NCBI RefSeq assembly: GCF_015223055.1
Contig: NZ_JADFBX010000021.1
Span: forward strand, 27,203-91,202
Length of the DNA stretch: 64,000 nucleotides
Reading direction: 5' to 3'
Source: Pedobacter sp. MC2016-24
GTDB lineage: Bacteria > Bacteroidota > Bacteroidia > Sphingobacteriales > Sphingobacteriaceae
Made by a program: the position numbers and the translations under genes. Shown here one piece after another: positions 1-8,484 of the stretch (its first letter is position 1; each line of letters starts with the position of its first letter). The notes under the pieces were generated by a model. It was given only the letters and a program-made list of their open reading frames with translations. It had not been told where the DNA came from and searched no databases.

Positions 1-423
1 AATGCCAGTAATACATTTGCTGTAAAGCCACTTTATTATGGCATGCTGATGTTTGCACTGGCAGACATGAAGCAGTCGTTAACGCAATCCTTAAACCCGA
101 ATGGATTGAATATCACAGCATACGCCTTTAAAAACTCAGCGGGTAAAACCTGTGCACTGGTCGTGAATAAGGATGCGGCAAATGTGGCCATGTTGACCAT
201 AACCAATGCCTCAACCATTTTGTCAGCCAAATTGCATGAATTGGTTACCAGTGCCGCAACGCCTTTATCAGCGACAACCGGTATTACGCTGGATGGAGCA
301 GCCGTAAATGCGACAAACGGAACCTGGAATGGCACTTCTACAACTACCGTTGCCGGTACAGGTACCTCACAAATCACCTTAACCATTAATCCTGCCAGGG
401 CAGTACTTATAGAATTGAATTGA
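1..423 (+). CDS. GH79-like glycosidase, C-terminal fragment (gene cut by window start)
   Basis: This is an open frame from the first base to a TGA at 421-423, giving about 140 residues with no start codon of its own, so the gene enters from outside the window. The visible part begins with a KPLYYGMLMFA-like helix followed by beta-strand-rich sequence (ITAYAFKN, CALVVNKD, ARAVLIEL). That pattern resembles the C-terminal beta-sandwich of GH79 glycosidases (beta-glucuronidases and heparanase-like enzymes). The catalytic barrel is not in view, so the family call is tentative. The stop overlaps the start of the next gene as TGATG, so the two are probably translationally coupled. A uronic-acid glycosidase would fit the glycosaminoglycan lyases downstream. 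Confidence 0.5.
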   Translation, partial: NASNTFAVKPLYYGMLMFALADMKQSLTQSLNPNGLNITAYAFKNSAGKTCALVVNKDAANVAMLTITNASTILSAKLHELVTSAATPLSATTGITLDGAAVNATNGTWNGTSTTTVAGTGTSQITLTINPARAVLIELN

Positions 424-1610
424 TGAATACAAAGAAATTAAATCGGACAATGGGCTACGTATGCATGCTGCTGTTTTGCTTATCAGCCGGTGTAAAAGCA
501 CAGGTTACAAAACCAGCTATTGGTAAAGTGCTTAATCTGGCCGAACAACAATACAAAAGCTATCTGAAGCAATATCCTGATGCTGCGCTATATCCACGCA
601 GTGTAAACAAAGACGGCTCCATCAGGTTGGTTAAGTCTAAAGACTGGACCAGTGGTTTTTTTGGCGGTAACTTATGGTACCTGTTTTACCTGACTGGCAA
701 AGGCAAATGGAAGAATGAAGCCATTAGATATACGGAAACCTTAGAAAACGAAAAATACAATAAAACAACGCATGATCTTGGTTTTGTTTTATACAATACC
801 TTTTATAAAGCCTACCAGACCACACACAACAATCGTTACAAGGAGGTTTTGTTAGAAGCTTCAAAATCATTGTCTTCCAGGTTTAATCCAAAGGTCGGTG
901 CCATCAGATCATGGGATTTTAAGCCTTTTAAATATCCGGTTATTGTCGACAATCTGATGAACCTGGAAATGTTGCTTTGGGCAGCTAAAGCAAGTGGCGA
1001 TTCTTCTTTTTATCGCATTGCGGTCTCTCATGCGGATGTAGACTTAAAGTACCGTTTCAGACCTGATCACAGTACTTACCATGTACTTGATTTTAATCCT
1101 GAAAATGGGGAGCTGATCAAAAAGCAAACTTTTCAGGGCTATGCAGACGGCTCATGCTGGGCCCGTGGACAAGCCTGGGCGATCTATGCTTATACTTTTT
1201 TATACCGGGAAACCAGAGATCCTAAGTATTTGCTGCAAGCTGAAGCAGCTGCGGATTATTTTTTGTCACAAACCGATCTTGCCCAGGACCCGATTCCTTT
1301 TCGGGATTTTAATGACCCTGAAATTCCAAATGTGTCAAAAGATGCTTCAGCAGCAGCTGTAGCTGCATCCGGCTTACTTGAATTGAGTACTTATGTGGGC
1401 ACAAAAACAAATTATTATGACAGGGCGCAGGCCATATTAAGTGCTTTGTGCACAGATGAGTATCTGGCAAAGGCTGGAACGAATCAGTATTTTTTGTTAA
1501 AACATAGTACGGGACACCGCCCGCATCAAGACGAGGTCGATGTCCCGCTCATTTATGCAGACTACTATTTTTTGGAAGCACTATACCGGTATCAGCATTA
1601 TAAAAAATGA
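423..1610 (+). CDS. GH88 unsaturated glucuronyl hydrolase
   Basis: GH88 enzymes hydrate the 4,5-unsaturated uronic acid left by polysaccharide lyases and so split lyase-made disaccharides, usually in the periplasm. The 395-residue protein has the family length. It opens with a signal peptide ending near VKAQ, and shows WTSGFFGGNLWYL, then THDLGF with Asp118 and VDNLMNLEML with Asp176, the two acidic residues expected at the active site. The C-terminus ends with the family pattern VDVPLIYADYYFLEAL. ATG at 423 is preferred to the in-frame TTG at 420 because it forms a TGATG overlap with the upstream stop. The next gene starts at 1607, before this one ends. A second GH88 closes the locus at 29380. 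Confidence 0.93.
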   Translation: MNTKKLNRTMGYVCMLLFCLSAGVKAQVTKPAIGKVLNLAEQQYKSYLKQYPDAALYPRSVNKDGSIRLVKSKDWTSGFFGGNLWYLFYLTGKGKWKNEAIRYTETLENEKYNKTTHDLGFVLYNTFYKAYQTTHNNRYKEVLLEASKSLSSRFNPKVGAIRSWDFKPFKYPVIVDNLMNLEMLLWAAKASGDSSFYRIAVSHADVDLKYRFRPDHSTYHVLDFNPENGELIKKQTFQGYADGSCWARGQAWAIYAYTFLYRETRDPKYLLQAEAAADYFLSQTDLAQDPIPFRDFNDPEIPNVSKDASAAAVAASGLLELSTYVGTKTNYYDRAQAILSALCTDEYLAKAGTNQYFLLKHSTGHRPHQDEVDVPLIYADYYFLEALYRYQHYKK

Positions 1611-3964
1611 AAGCAATCCATGTTTTTTTATGTTTATTAATTTCCAGTTTTCTGCCTTTAAAGGTATGTGCACAGGATACGTTCACCGGCAAAGCATTGA
1701 ATTGCGATGCTTTACGAATTAAATGGAGTGATTTTTTAATCGGTGGAAAGTACAATCCAAACGATCCGCTGATCAAAAGTAAACTTGCCACGATCGATAG
1801 AAATTCGCTTGCTTTCTGGAAAAAAGGCTTTGTTAGTGATACGGTTAACCGGAAAACCTTGTGGTTGGATCTGAAGTACGACAAATCTGCCGACATGACA
1901 ACAAGCTATACCAGGCTATATGGTATGGCCCTTGCTTATTGCTCCCCGGGAACTGTCGGTTATCACAATCCCCAACTGAAGCATGATATTGTATCTGCAT
2001 TGGAATGGCTCTACACCAGGAAGTATAATGAAAATACAGTTGTCCCAAAAACTGGAGGGAACAACAATTGGTGGGACTACTGTATTGGTAGTCCGGAAAA
2101 GCTAAACAACATCATGGTGTTACTTTATGATCAGATCAGTCCCCAGTGGCGTGCTGCATATTTACGTGCCATACAACATGCGAGTCCGGTTGTTGATGGG
2201 TATACAGGTGCCAATTTGGTTTGGATTAGCCGGGTAATCGCAATCTCATCGATTGTAGCACACAATCCCTCAAAAGTAGTGTACGCCATCAATGCCTTAA
2301 ATCCGGTATTTAATGATGTGACTCAGGGTGACGGATTTTATAAGGACGGCTCGTTCCTTCAGCACAATAAGCATCCTTACTCCGGTGGTTATGGGGTTAA
2401 CTTGTTGTCTTCTCTTGCCGAATTGGTGTATCTGTTTCCTGAAATACCAGCGGTTATACCTGAGTCGAATAACCTCTATCATTGGGTTTATGATGCTTTT
2501 GAACCGATCACATACCGTGGAGGAATAATGAGTGCCGTTATGGGGCGTGAAATTGCACGTAGCAATACCAGCGAACACAGCAAAGGCAAAGCATTAATTG
2601 AAGCATTGATCCTCCTTGCCCCTCAGGCGCCTGCAAAAGAACGGGAGCGCTTAAGGTCTATTCTGAAAAGTTACTTGCTGGAAGATGGAAGTAATTTTGG
2701 TTTTTCTTCCATTATGCTTACGCAAATGGCATTAGCGATCATGAAAGATCAAACGATTGTACCGCGTGGCAGTTATATTACGTACCGGCAACTGGCTAAC
2801 ATGGATAGGGCGGTGCAGCAGGCAGATCACTATGCCTTTATGCTGAGCATGCATTCCAGCCGCATTTACAATTTTGAGTCCATTAATCAGGAAAACTTAA
2901 AGGGCTGGCACCTGTCAGATGGCATGACCTATCTTTACAATGCAGATCAAGAACAGTTTGAAGATAATTTTTGGAGTACGGTAGATTACCAGCATTTACC
3001 TGGAACTACTACCGTGGAGAATTCCACAGCCCTGACCAATAAAGTCAGTAACAAAAGCTGGGTAGGTGGCACTGCGATGCAGGGTAAATACGGACTAAGC
3101 GGAATGGATTTATCTCCTTTCGGAACTCCCCTTTCAGCCAAAAAATCCTGGTTTATGTTAGCTGATGGAGTGGTTTGTTTAGGGGCGGGTATCACCAATC
3201 GTGATGATAGAAATGTATGGACGACCATTGAACAACGTAAGCTCAGTTTAGAGAACAGGAATACATTTACCGTAGATGGCAAGATATTACGGGGCGATTT
3301 TGAGGTTATTGATCGTCATGTAAACTGGGCACAACTGTCAGGGAATGTAAAAGGTTCAGATATTGGTTATTACTTTCCGGAAGGTCTACAACTGCGCATG
3401 AAACGCCAGCCTCAAAGCGGCAAATGGAGTGAGGTACGAACCGGAACAGACAGCACGCTAAAAACACGGCATTATTTAACTTTATGGAAGGTACATGGCA
3501 ACCCTCAGATAGATGGCAATGGTGCTGAAAATAAATATGCTTATGTGCTGTTGCCAGGCTATAGCGCTAAGCAAGTTAAACAGTTCGCCAAATCTCCATC
3601 CATACAAATACTGGAAAATACGGCAAGGGTTCAGGCAGTAACAGATCTGAAGCTGGGACTGACGGCTGCTAACTTCTGGCAAGATACTTTAACAGCTGTT
3701 TTAATTGACCATAAAACATATTTAACCTGTGATAAAAAAGCATCGGTAATGGTGATGGAAAATAAAAAGGGCATCCATGTTTCTTTATCAGATCCCACGA
3801 TGCTTAATGAAGGGCTGATTCAGATACAGCTCAACAGACCGGTTTCTGGTCTTGTGACTTCCGATCCCGAAATTACCATCAAGCAGCTAACACCTTTACT
3901 CCAGTTTTCCATAGCTGTCAAAGGTTTGAGCGGGAGGTCCGTATCTGCAACATTTAAACCCTGA
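1607..3964 (+). CDS. Polysaccharide lyase family 8 (chondroitin/hyaluronan-type lyase)
   Basis: PL8 enzymes cleave uronic-acid-containing chains such as hyaluronan or chondroitin by beta-elimination. The 785-residue protein has a signal peptide (to about VCAQ), an alpha-helical toroid with the Asn/Trp motif NNWWDY near residue 152, and DGSFLQH...SGGYG carrying His253 and Tyr262. It also has an RGGIMSAVMGREIAR arginine segment near 304, and DYQHLPGTTTVE at the junction with the C-terminal beta-sandwich. This order matches the PL8 hyaluronate lyase and chondroitinase AC groups. It differs clearly from the other two PL8 enzymes at 12704 and 17164, so substrate preference probably differs. The start overlaps the GH88 gene by 4 bases. 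The exact substrate cannot be read from the sequence. Confidence 0.9.
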   Translation: MKAIHVFLCLLISSFLPLKVCAQDTFTGKALNCDALRIKWSDFLIGGKYNPNDPLIKSKLATIDRNSLAFWKKGFVSDTVNRKTLWLDLKYDKSADMTTSYTRLYGMALAYCSPGTVGYHNPQLKHDIVSALEWLYTRKYNENTVVPKTGGNNNWWDYCIGSPEKLNNIMVLLYDQISPQWRAAYLRAIQHASPVVDGYTGANLVWISRVIAISSIVAHNPSKVVYAINALNPVFNDVTQGDGFYKDGSFLQHNKHPYSGGYGVNLLSSLAELVYLFPEIPAVIPESNNLYHWVYDAFEPITYRGGIMSAVMGREIARSNTSEHSKGKALIEALILLAPQAPAKERERLRSILKSYLLEDGSNFGFSSIMLTQMALAIMKDQTIVPRGSYITYRQLANMDRAVQQADHYAFMLSMHSSRIYNFESINQENLKGWHLSDGMTYLYNADQEQFEDNFWSTVDYQHLPGTTTVENSTALTNKVSNKSWVGGTAMQGKYGLSGMDLSPFGTPLSAKKSWFMLADGVVCLGAGITNRDDRNVWTTIEQRKLSLENRNTFTVDGKILRGDFEVIDRHVNWAQLSGNVKGSDIGYYFPEGLQLRMKRQPQSGKWSEVRTGTDSTLKTRHYLTLWKVHGNPQIDGNGAENKYAYVLLPGYSAKQVKQFAKSPSIQILENTARVQAVTDLKLGLTAANFWQDTLTAVLIDHKTYLTCDKKASVMVMENKKGIHVSLSDPTMLNEGLIQIQLNRPVSGLVTSDPEITIKQLTPLLQFSIAVKGLSGRSVSATFKP

Positions 3965-3985
3965 TTTTTGATTTAATCCATAGAC

Positions 3986-4897
3986 ATGAAAATTTGTAGG
4001 TTAACTATTTTGCTGTTCATTGCCTGTATTCCATGTGGCCTTGCACAGCAACCCATATTGCTGTATCCTGATGGTGTACCCAATTCAAAAAAAACACCAG
4101 TAAGCTATGTTGAGGTCAATGAAAACAATAAGGTTGGATTTGTCAGTATTCCCACCCTCACACCCTTTTTTCCAGAAAAGACCAAAGCGAATGGCACTGC
4201 AGTTATCATCTGTCCGGGTGGTGGCTATGCCCGTTTAATGGTAGAGAACGAAGGTTATGAGATTGCGCGGAGATTTAATGAGATGGGTATCGCCGCCTTT
4301 GTATTAAAATATCGCCTGCCAAGTGATGAAGTAATGGTTGACAAAACCATTGGACCATTACAGGATGCCCAGCGGGCCATACAGCTGATCAGACTGCGAG
4401 CATCCGAATGGGGCATCAATCCAGCTAAGGTTGGGATTATCGGATTTTCTGCAGGTGGGCATCTGGCCTCAACGGCGGGAACTCATTTTGGTCATCCGGT
4501 TATTGAAAATAAACTGAATGTCAGTCTTCGTCCTGATTTTATGATGTTGATCTACCCTGTGGTCAGTTTTGGGGAGGTAGGACATCAGGGGTCAAAGCAT
4601 AACCTGCTTGGCTTGTCACCAGATCAGAAATTGGTCGATTGGTATTCGAATGAAAAACAAGTTGACAGCAACACGCCAATGACCTTCATCGTACAGGCGC
4701 AGGATGATAAGACTGTAGCTGTTCAGAATAGCCTTTTATTTTATAGCGCTTTAACAGCAGCCAAGGTAAAAGCTGATATGGTTTTATATGGAACAGGGGG
4801 ACATGGTTTTGGCCTGTATAACAAAACAACAAAAGATCAATGGTTTGATCATGTGATCCATTGGTTAGATGACAATGGATTTTTACAATCGTTTTAA
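3986..4897 (+). CDS. Secreted alpha/beta-hydrolase esterase (acetyl-xylan-esterase-like)
   Basis: This is a 303-residue alpha/beta hydrolase with a signal peptide ending near GLAQ. ICPGGGYARLM looks like the oxyanion-hole segment. GFSAGGHLAS is the nucleophile elbow, with Ser155. QAQDDKTVAV supplies the Asp and GGHGFGLY the His, in the right order for a catalytic triad. Proteins of this kind are annotated as BD-FAE/acetyl-xylan-esterase-like and remove acyl groups from glycans. It lies 21 bases after the PL8 gene and 17 before the FAD enzyme, consistent with one transcript. Within a glycosaminoglycan locus an O-acyl or sugar-ester substrate is plausible, but that is an inference. Confidence 0.85.
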   Translation: MKICRLTILLFIACIPCGLAQQPILLYPDGVPNSKKTPVSYVEVNENNKVGFVSIPTLTPFFPEKTKANGTAVIICPGGGYARLMVENEGYEIARRFNEMGIAAFVLKYRLPSDEVMVDKTIGPLQDAQRAIQLIRLRASEWGINPAKVGIIGFSAGGHLASTAGTHFGHPVIENKLNVSLRPDFMMLIYPVVSFGEVGHQGSKHNLLGLSPDQKLVDWYSNEKQVDSNTPMTFIVQAQDDKTVAVQNSLLFYSALTAAKVKADMVLYGTGGHGFGLYNKTTKDQWFDHVIHWLDDNGFLQSF

Positions 4898-4914
4898 TTA
4901 AATAAGTAAAGAAT

Positions 4915-6783
4915 ATGAAGCTATTTAAATGCCTTTTTATGGCATTCCTTTTTTCTGCATCAGCAGCGTTTTCACAGTATAATCTTGTTATTGTTGGGGG
5001 CAATCCCGGAGGTATTATGTCTGCCATTTCCGCTGCAAAGCTGGGTAAAACTTCAGTAATTCTGGAGCGTACAGGACATATCGGCGGTTTACCGGCGAAC
5101 GGACTGGGTGCTACAGATATTGCGACAAGGGGTGCCACAACGGGTTTGTTTACAGAATTTACCGGCCGGATTAAAAAATATTATATCAAAAAGTATGGCG
5201 AAAATGCTGAACAGGTGAAAATGTGTAGTGATGGTTATCATTTTGAACCTTCCGTTGCCGAATTGATTTTTGAGGAAATGCTTGCGGAACATAGCGACAA
5301 AATAAAAGTTTATAAAATGCGGCAGTTTGATGCGGAGGAGAAAAATGTGAGCATGCAAAACAATAAAATTACCAAAATTAAGGTTACCAATCGTTTAACA
5401 AAACAAACCGAAGAATATCAGGGCGATATTTTTATTGACGGGACTTATGAAGGTGACCTGGCAGCTGCGGCAAAAGTTCCTTTCCGTACCGGTCGTGAGG
5501 GTAAAGACGAGTTTGCCGAGGATGGCGCAGGCAGAACTTATAAATATTGGGACGGACCAGTAGCTGAAGGTACTACCTATCAGGCTGATAATGCTGTACA
5601 GGCTTATAATTACAGATTGTGCCTGACAGATGATGCAAGCAATAGGTTAACCGTTACAAAACCGCGGAAATATGATCGGGACGAGTTTAAATCATTGGTT
5701 AATGATGTATGGGACGGTCGTCATACGGGCGTTGAAATGCTGAGGGTATCTGCAGAAATGATGGCTGCCAATCGTAAAAATATAGCGAAGGGTGATACTA
5801 CAGGAATACCTGGCGACAAATGGGGCATCGCTAAGATCACCAACCGGGTCTTTTTACCAAACCATAAAACGGATGCCAATAACCAGCACCTGGCTTTAAT
5901 CTCTACTGATCTCCCAGAAGAGAACTGGCCCTGGCCAACATCAGGCTGGGACTGGCGCGATCAGTTTGCGGAACGTCTTAAAAGTTATACGCTTGGATTG
6001 ATCTATTTTGCTCAAAACGATCCGAAACTTCCGGTCAACTTTAAAAAGGCTGCAGGCAAATGGGGCCTCGCCAAAGATGAATATCAGGACAATGAAAATT
6101 TTCCGAGGCAGGTTTATGTGCGTGAAGGTCGACGTATGGAAGGTGCTTATTTTTTTACTGCCCAGGATGCCATTGCGCTGACTCCTGGAGCTAGACCCCC
6201 TTTACATGTCAGCAGTATTACTGCAAGTCATTACGCACTTGACTCACATGCGGTTCGGAAACGTGAGTCGGGAAAAATACATCTGGATGGTTTCATCAGT
6301 TATCTCTCAGATGTTTATACAGTTCCTTTCGGAGTAATGTTACCTAAGGATGTGGATAACCTCTTGTTTCCGGTTCCGGTTTCAGGAAGTCACATCGGTT
6401 TCTCAACCCTACGTATGGAACCTTGTTGGATGGCAATCGGACAAGCCGCAGGAATTGCTGCATCGCTGGCAATTGATGAAAAGCTTAAATTGAAAAATGT
6501 GGATCTGAATATGCTGCAGGATAAATTGATCGATCAAAAAGCAACATTGATTTATTATAAGGATATAAGACCTGACGATCAGGATTTTAAAATGGTACAG
6601 TACATGGGGTTGCGCGGCTACTTACCTGATTGGGAAGCCCGGTTGCCGGAAGCCATGGATGTTCAGACAGCGAAACTCTGGCAAGCGATATCCGGTATCG
6701 AAATCAAGGCTGAGCCTAATTTAACCCGAGGTCAGAAATTAAAAGGTCTTTACCAGTTGTTAGTCAGCCGCAACACAAAATAA
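4915..6783 (+). CDS. Secreted FAD-dependent oxidoreductase (FAD_oxidored type)
   Basis: The 622-residue protein has a signal peptide ending near FSQ. A dinucleotide-binding fold follows at once: LVIVGGNPGGIMSAISAAKLG, with the acidic end of strand 2 in VILERTGHIGG. DIFIDGTYEGDLAAAAKVPF and a late segment, LRMEPCWMAIGQAAGIAASLAI, match the FAD-dependent oxidoreductase family often found in Bacteroidota glycan loci. The substrates of that family are mostly unknown. The gene is the last of the first block; a 251-base gap with an inverted repeat follows. Export plus gene context suggest it oxidises a sugar or glycan-derived compound, which is inference. It could instead act on a non-carbohydrate appendage of the substrate. 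Confidence 0.85.
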   Translation: MKLFKCLFMAFLFSASAAFSQYNLVIVGGNPGGIMSAISAAKLGKTSVILERTGHIGGLPANGLGATDIATRGATTGLFTEFTGRIKKYYIKKYGENAEQVKMCSDGYHFEPSVAELIFEEMLAEHSDKIKVYKMRQFDAEEKNVSMQNNKITKIKVTNRLTKQTEEYQGDIFIDGTYEGDLAAAAKVPFRTGREGKDEFAEDGAGRTYKYWDGPVAEGTTYQADNAVQAYNYRLCLTDDASNRLTVTKPRKYDRDEFKSLVNDVWDGRHTGVEMLRVSAEMMAANRKNIAKGDTTGIPGDKWGIAKITNRVFLPNHKTDANNQHLALISTDLPEENWPWPTSGWDWRDQFAERLKSYTLGLIYFAQNDPKLPVNFKKAAGKWGLAKDEYQDNENFPRQVYVREGRRMEGAYFFTAQDAIALTPGARPPLHVSSITASHYALDSHAVRKRESGKIHLDGFISYLSDVYTVPFGVMLPKDVDNLLFPVPVSGSHIGFSTLRMEPCWMAIGQAAGIAASLAIDEKLKLKNVDLNMLQDKLIDQKATLIYYKDIRPDDQDFKMVQYMGLRGYLPDWEARLPEAMDVQTAKLWQAISGIEIKAEPNLTRGQKLKGLYQLLVSRNTK

Positions 6784-6785
6784 CC

Positions 6786-6958
6786 TTCTCCACACTTTAT
6801 CCACACGTAGTTGCGTAGCTGTGGAAAAGCCAATAGAAAGGTGTGGATAAAGTGTGAGGAATCATGTAGTATGGTGCCGTTGATTTGATATTGGGCTTGA
6901 AATCAGTTTTTTAGTCAGGTATCTTAAATTGAGCGATCTGAATGTTAAATGTGAATAA
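6786..6958. other. Cluster of DnaA-box-like 9-mers with a perfect 16-bp inverted repeat
   Basis: Bases 6791-6806 and 6841-6856 are perfect 16-base inverted copies. Each arm contains a full consensus DnaA box: TTATCCACA at 6797-6805 and its reverse complement at 6842-6850. The 34-base loop holds TGTGGAAAA (6820-6828), which is TTTTCCACA on the other strand. TTCTCCACA (6786-6794) is one base off consensus, and TGTGAATAA (6950-6958) matches TTATNCACA in reverse. No T-run follows the inverted repeat, so it is not an obvious terminator for the preceding gene. The role is unknown. Confidence 0.6.
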
Positions 6959-7034
6959 GCATTTGATGTTACCAGGTTAACAGTTATTTCACATTCAGAT
7001 GGTTGCTTTGTCGAAATAATTTTATCCTAAATCA

Positions 7035-8330
7035 ATGAAAAAACAATTACTTAGCGTGATCGCAGCACTAACTATCGGATTGGTGTCCTGCAAAAAAAAC
7101 GAAGATAAATCGTCTTCAGATATCGTTTATCCTGATATGGCAGAAGCTGTCGATCCGGCGATACTGTTTACAACTCCAGCTGGTGTGAAGGTTTATAATG
7201 GTGGTTTTGGATCGGCTGTAGCTGCGGATCCAAATGAGCCTGATGTTTTTTATATGCTAACAGACAGGGGATCCAATGTGGCTGGTCAGGTGGCAAACTC
7301 GATCATTATCGGTAAACCCGACTTTGATCCGCAGATTGGTAAGTTCAGACTTAAAGATGGTAAGCTGATCCTGGAACAGACGATTGAGCTTAAAAACGCA
7401 GCCGGAGCTAAATTAAACGGATTACCCAATCCGCAAGGCATGGGTGCTTCCGGAGAAACGGCTTATGACCTTAACGGACAAGTCATTGCGCCCAGTGCAG
7501 ATGGAATTGATTCGGAGGGGCTTGTACGGGCTGCCGACGGCACGTTTTGGATCAGTGACGAATACGGACCGCATATCGCTCATTTCGATGCTTCTGGAAA
7601 AACAATTGAACGGATAAACCCATTCGGGACTGGAACCGGCGGACGTAAAATACCTGCTGTATTTGCCAACAGACGCGCGAACAGGGGTATGGAAGGCCTG
7701 GCTATCACACCTGATGGTAAAACATTGGTTGGCATGATGCAATCACCAATGTACAACCCGACAAAAGCTGCCGTAGCAAATTCTGTGGTACTGCGGATTT
7801 TAACTTTCGACATCGCTACTGGTGCGACAAAACAATATGCTTACCTGATGGAGAACACCAGTTTAACTGGTGTAAGTGATATTGTTGCGGTAAACGGGAC
7901 TACTTTTTTAACTATAGAACGCGACGGACTATTTGGTGGCGATGCTACAAATCCTGCGGCATTTAAAAAAGTGTTTAAAATTGACCTGAGCAATGCGACA
8001 GATATCTCTGATGCAGCAAATGGGGCCACCGGAAAATTGTATAATGGAAAAACTGTAGAGGAGTTGAACAATCAGGCTGGCCTGGCAACTGCCGGTATTA
8101 CCGCCGTAAGTAAAACCCTGGTGCTCGATTTGCTGAAAGATCTCCCTTCAGTTTATCCGCATGATAAGGCCGAAGGTTTGGCATTGTTACCTGGAAATAT
8201 TCTTGTGATCTCGAATGATGATGATTTTGGTGTGGTAGACAATGGTGCAAGTGGCTTTGCTCAAAAGATATTGCCATTGACTAAATCTGTTGATCGCAAC
8301 AGGTTGTATTTTGTGAAAATCAAATTGTAG
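7035..8330 (+). CDS. Esterase-like activity of phytase family lipoprotein
   Basis: This 431-residue lipoprotein has a lipobox-like end to its signal peptide (LTIGLVSC, Cys at residue 19). The body resembles the phytase-like esterase domain (PF13449 type): YMLTDRGSNV early, DSEGLVRAADGTFWISDEYGPHI in the centre, NRGMEGLAITPDGKTLVGMMQSP, and HDKAEGLALLPGNILVISNDDDFG near the end. These are beta-propeller proteins with acidic metal-binding loops whose true substrates are mostly uncharacterised. The gene stands alone between the inverted repeat upstream and a 13-bp hairpin downstream. It may be unrelated to the glycan pathway and simply sit inside the locus. Confidence 0.82.
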   Translation: MKKQLLSVIAALTIGLVSCKKNEDKSSSDIVYPDMAEAVDPAILFTTPAGVKVYNGGFGSAVAADPNEPDVFYMLTDRGSNVAGQVANSIIIGKPDFDPQIGKFRLKDGKLILEQTIELKNAAGAKLNGLPNPQGMGASGETAYDLNGQVIAPSADGIDSEGLVRAADGTFWISDEYGPHIAHFDASGKTIERINPFGTGTGGRKIPAVFANRRANRGMEGLAITPDGKTLVGMMQSPMYNPTKAAVANSVVLRILTFDIATGATKQYAYLMENTSLTGVSDIVAVNGTTFLTIERDGLFGGDATNPAAFKKVFKIDLSNATDISDAANGATGKLYNGKTVEELNNQAGLATAGITAVSKTLVLDLLKDLPSVYPHDKAEGLALLPGNILVISNDDDFGVVDNGASGFAQKILPLTKSVDRNRLYFVKIKL

Positions 8331-8348
8331 TTAAACCCTAATATTTTA

Positions 8349-8386
8349 CAGGCCCCTGTCATTGATTTGACAGGGGCCTGCTGTTT
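8349..8386 (+). terminator. Hairpin terminator after the phytase-like gene
   Basis: A perfect 13-bp stem (8349-8361 with 8368-8380) has a 6-base loop. CTGTTTT follows, only a short T tract. It lies 18 bases after the stop at 8330. Confidence 0.7.
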
Positions 8387-8442
8387 TAGTGGCTGCTCGC
8401 AATAGAACGGGTCAATATCAATACGAATTCAGATATTTTTAT

Positions 8443-8450
8443 TAGGTTTG
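8443..8450 (+). promoter_or_regulatory. Possible -7 element TAGGTTTG before the regulator gene
   Basis: TAGGTTTG matches the Bacteroidota -7 consensus TAnnTTTG and lies 34 bases before the start codon at 8485. No clear -33 TTG is seen at the usual spacing, so this is a weak call. Confidence 0.35.
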
Positions 8451-8484
8451 GTCATTATACCCTGGTTTGCTATAATTATCTGTA

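Noticed and set aside
6786..6958. Replication origin
   Set aside because: Box number and symmetry are suggestive, but no dnaA or other origin-linked gene is present and skew could not be computed; kept as a DnaA-box cluster only.
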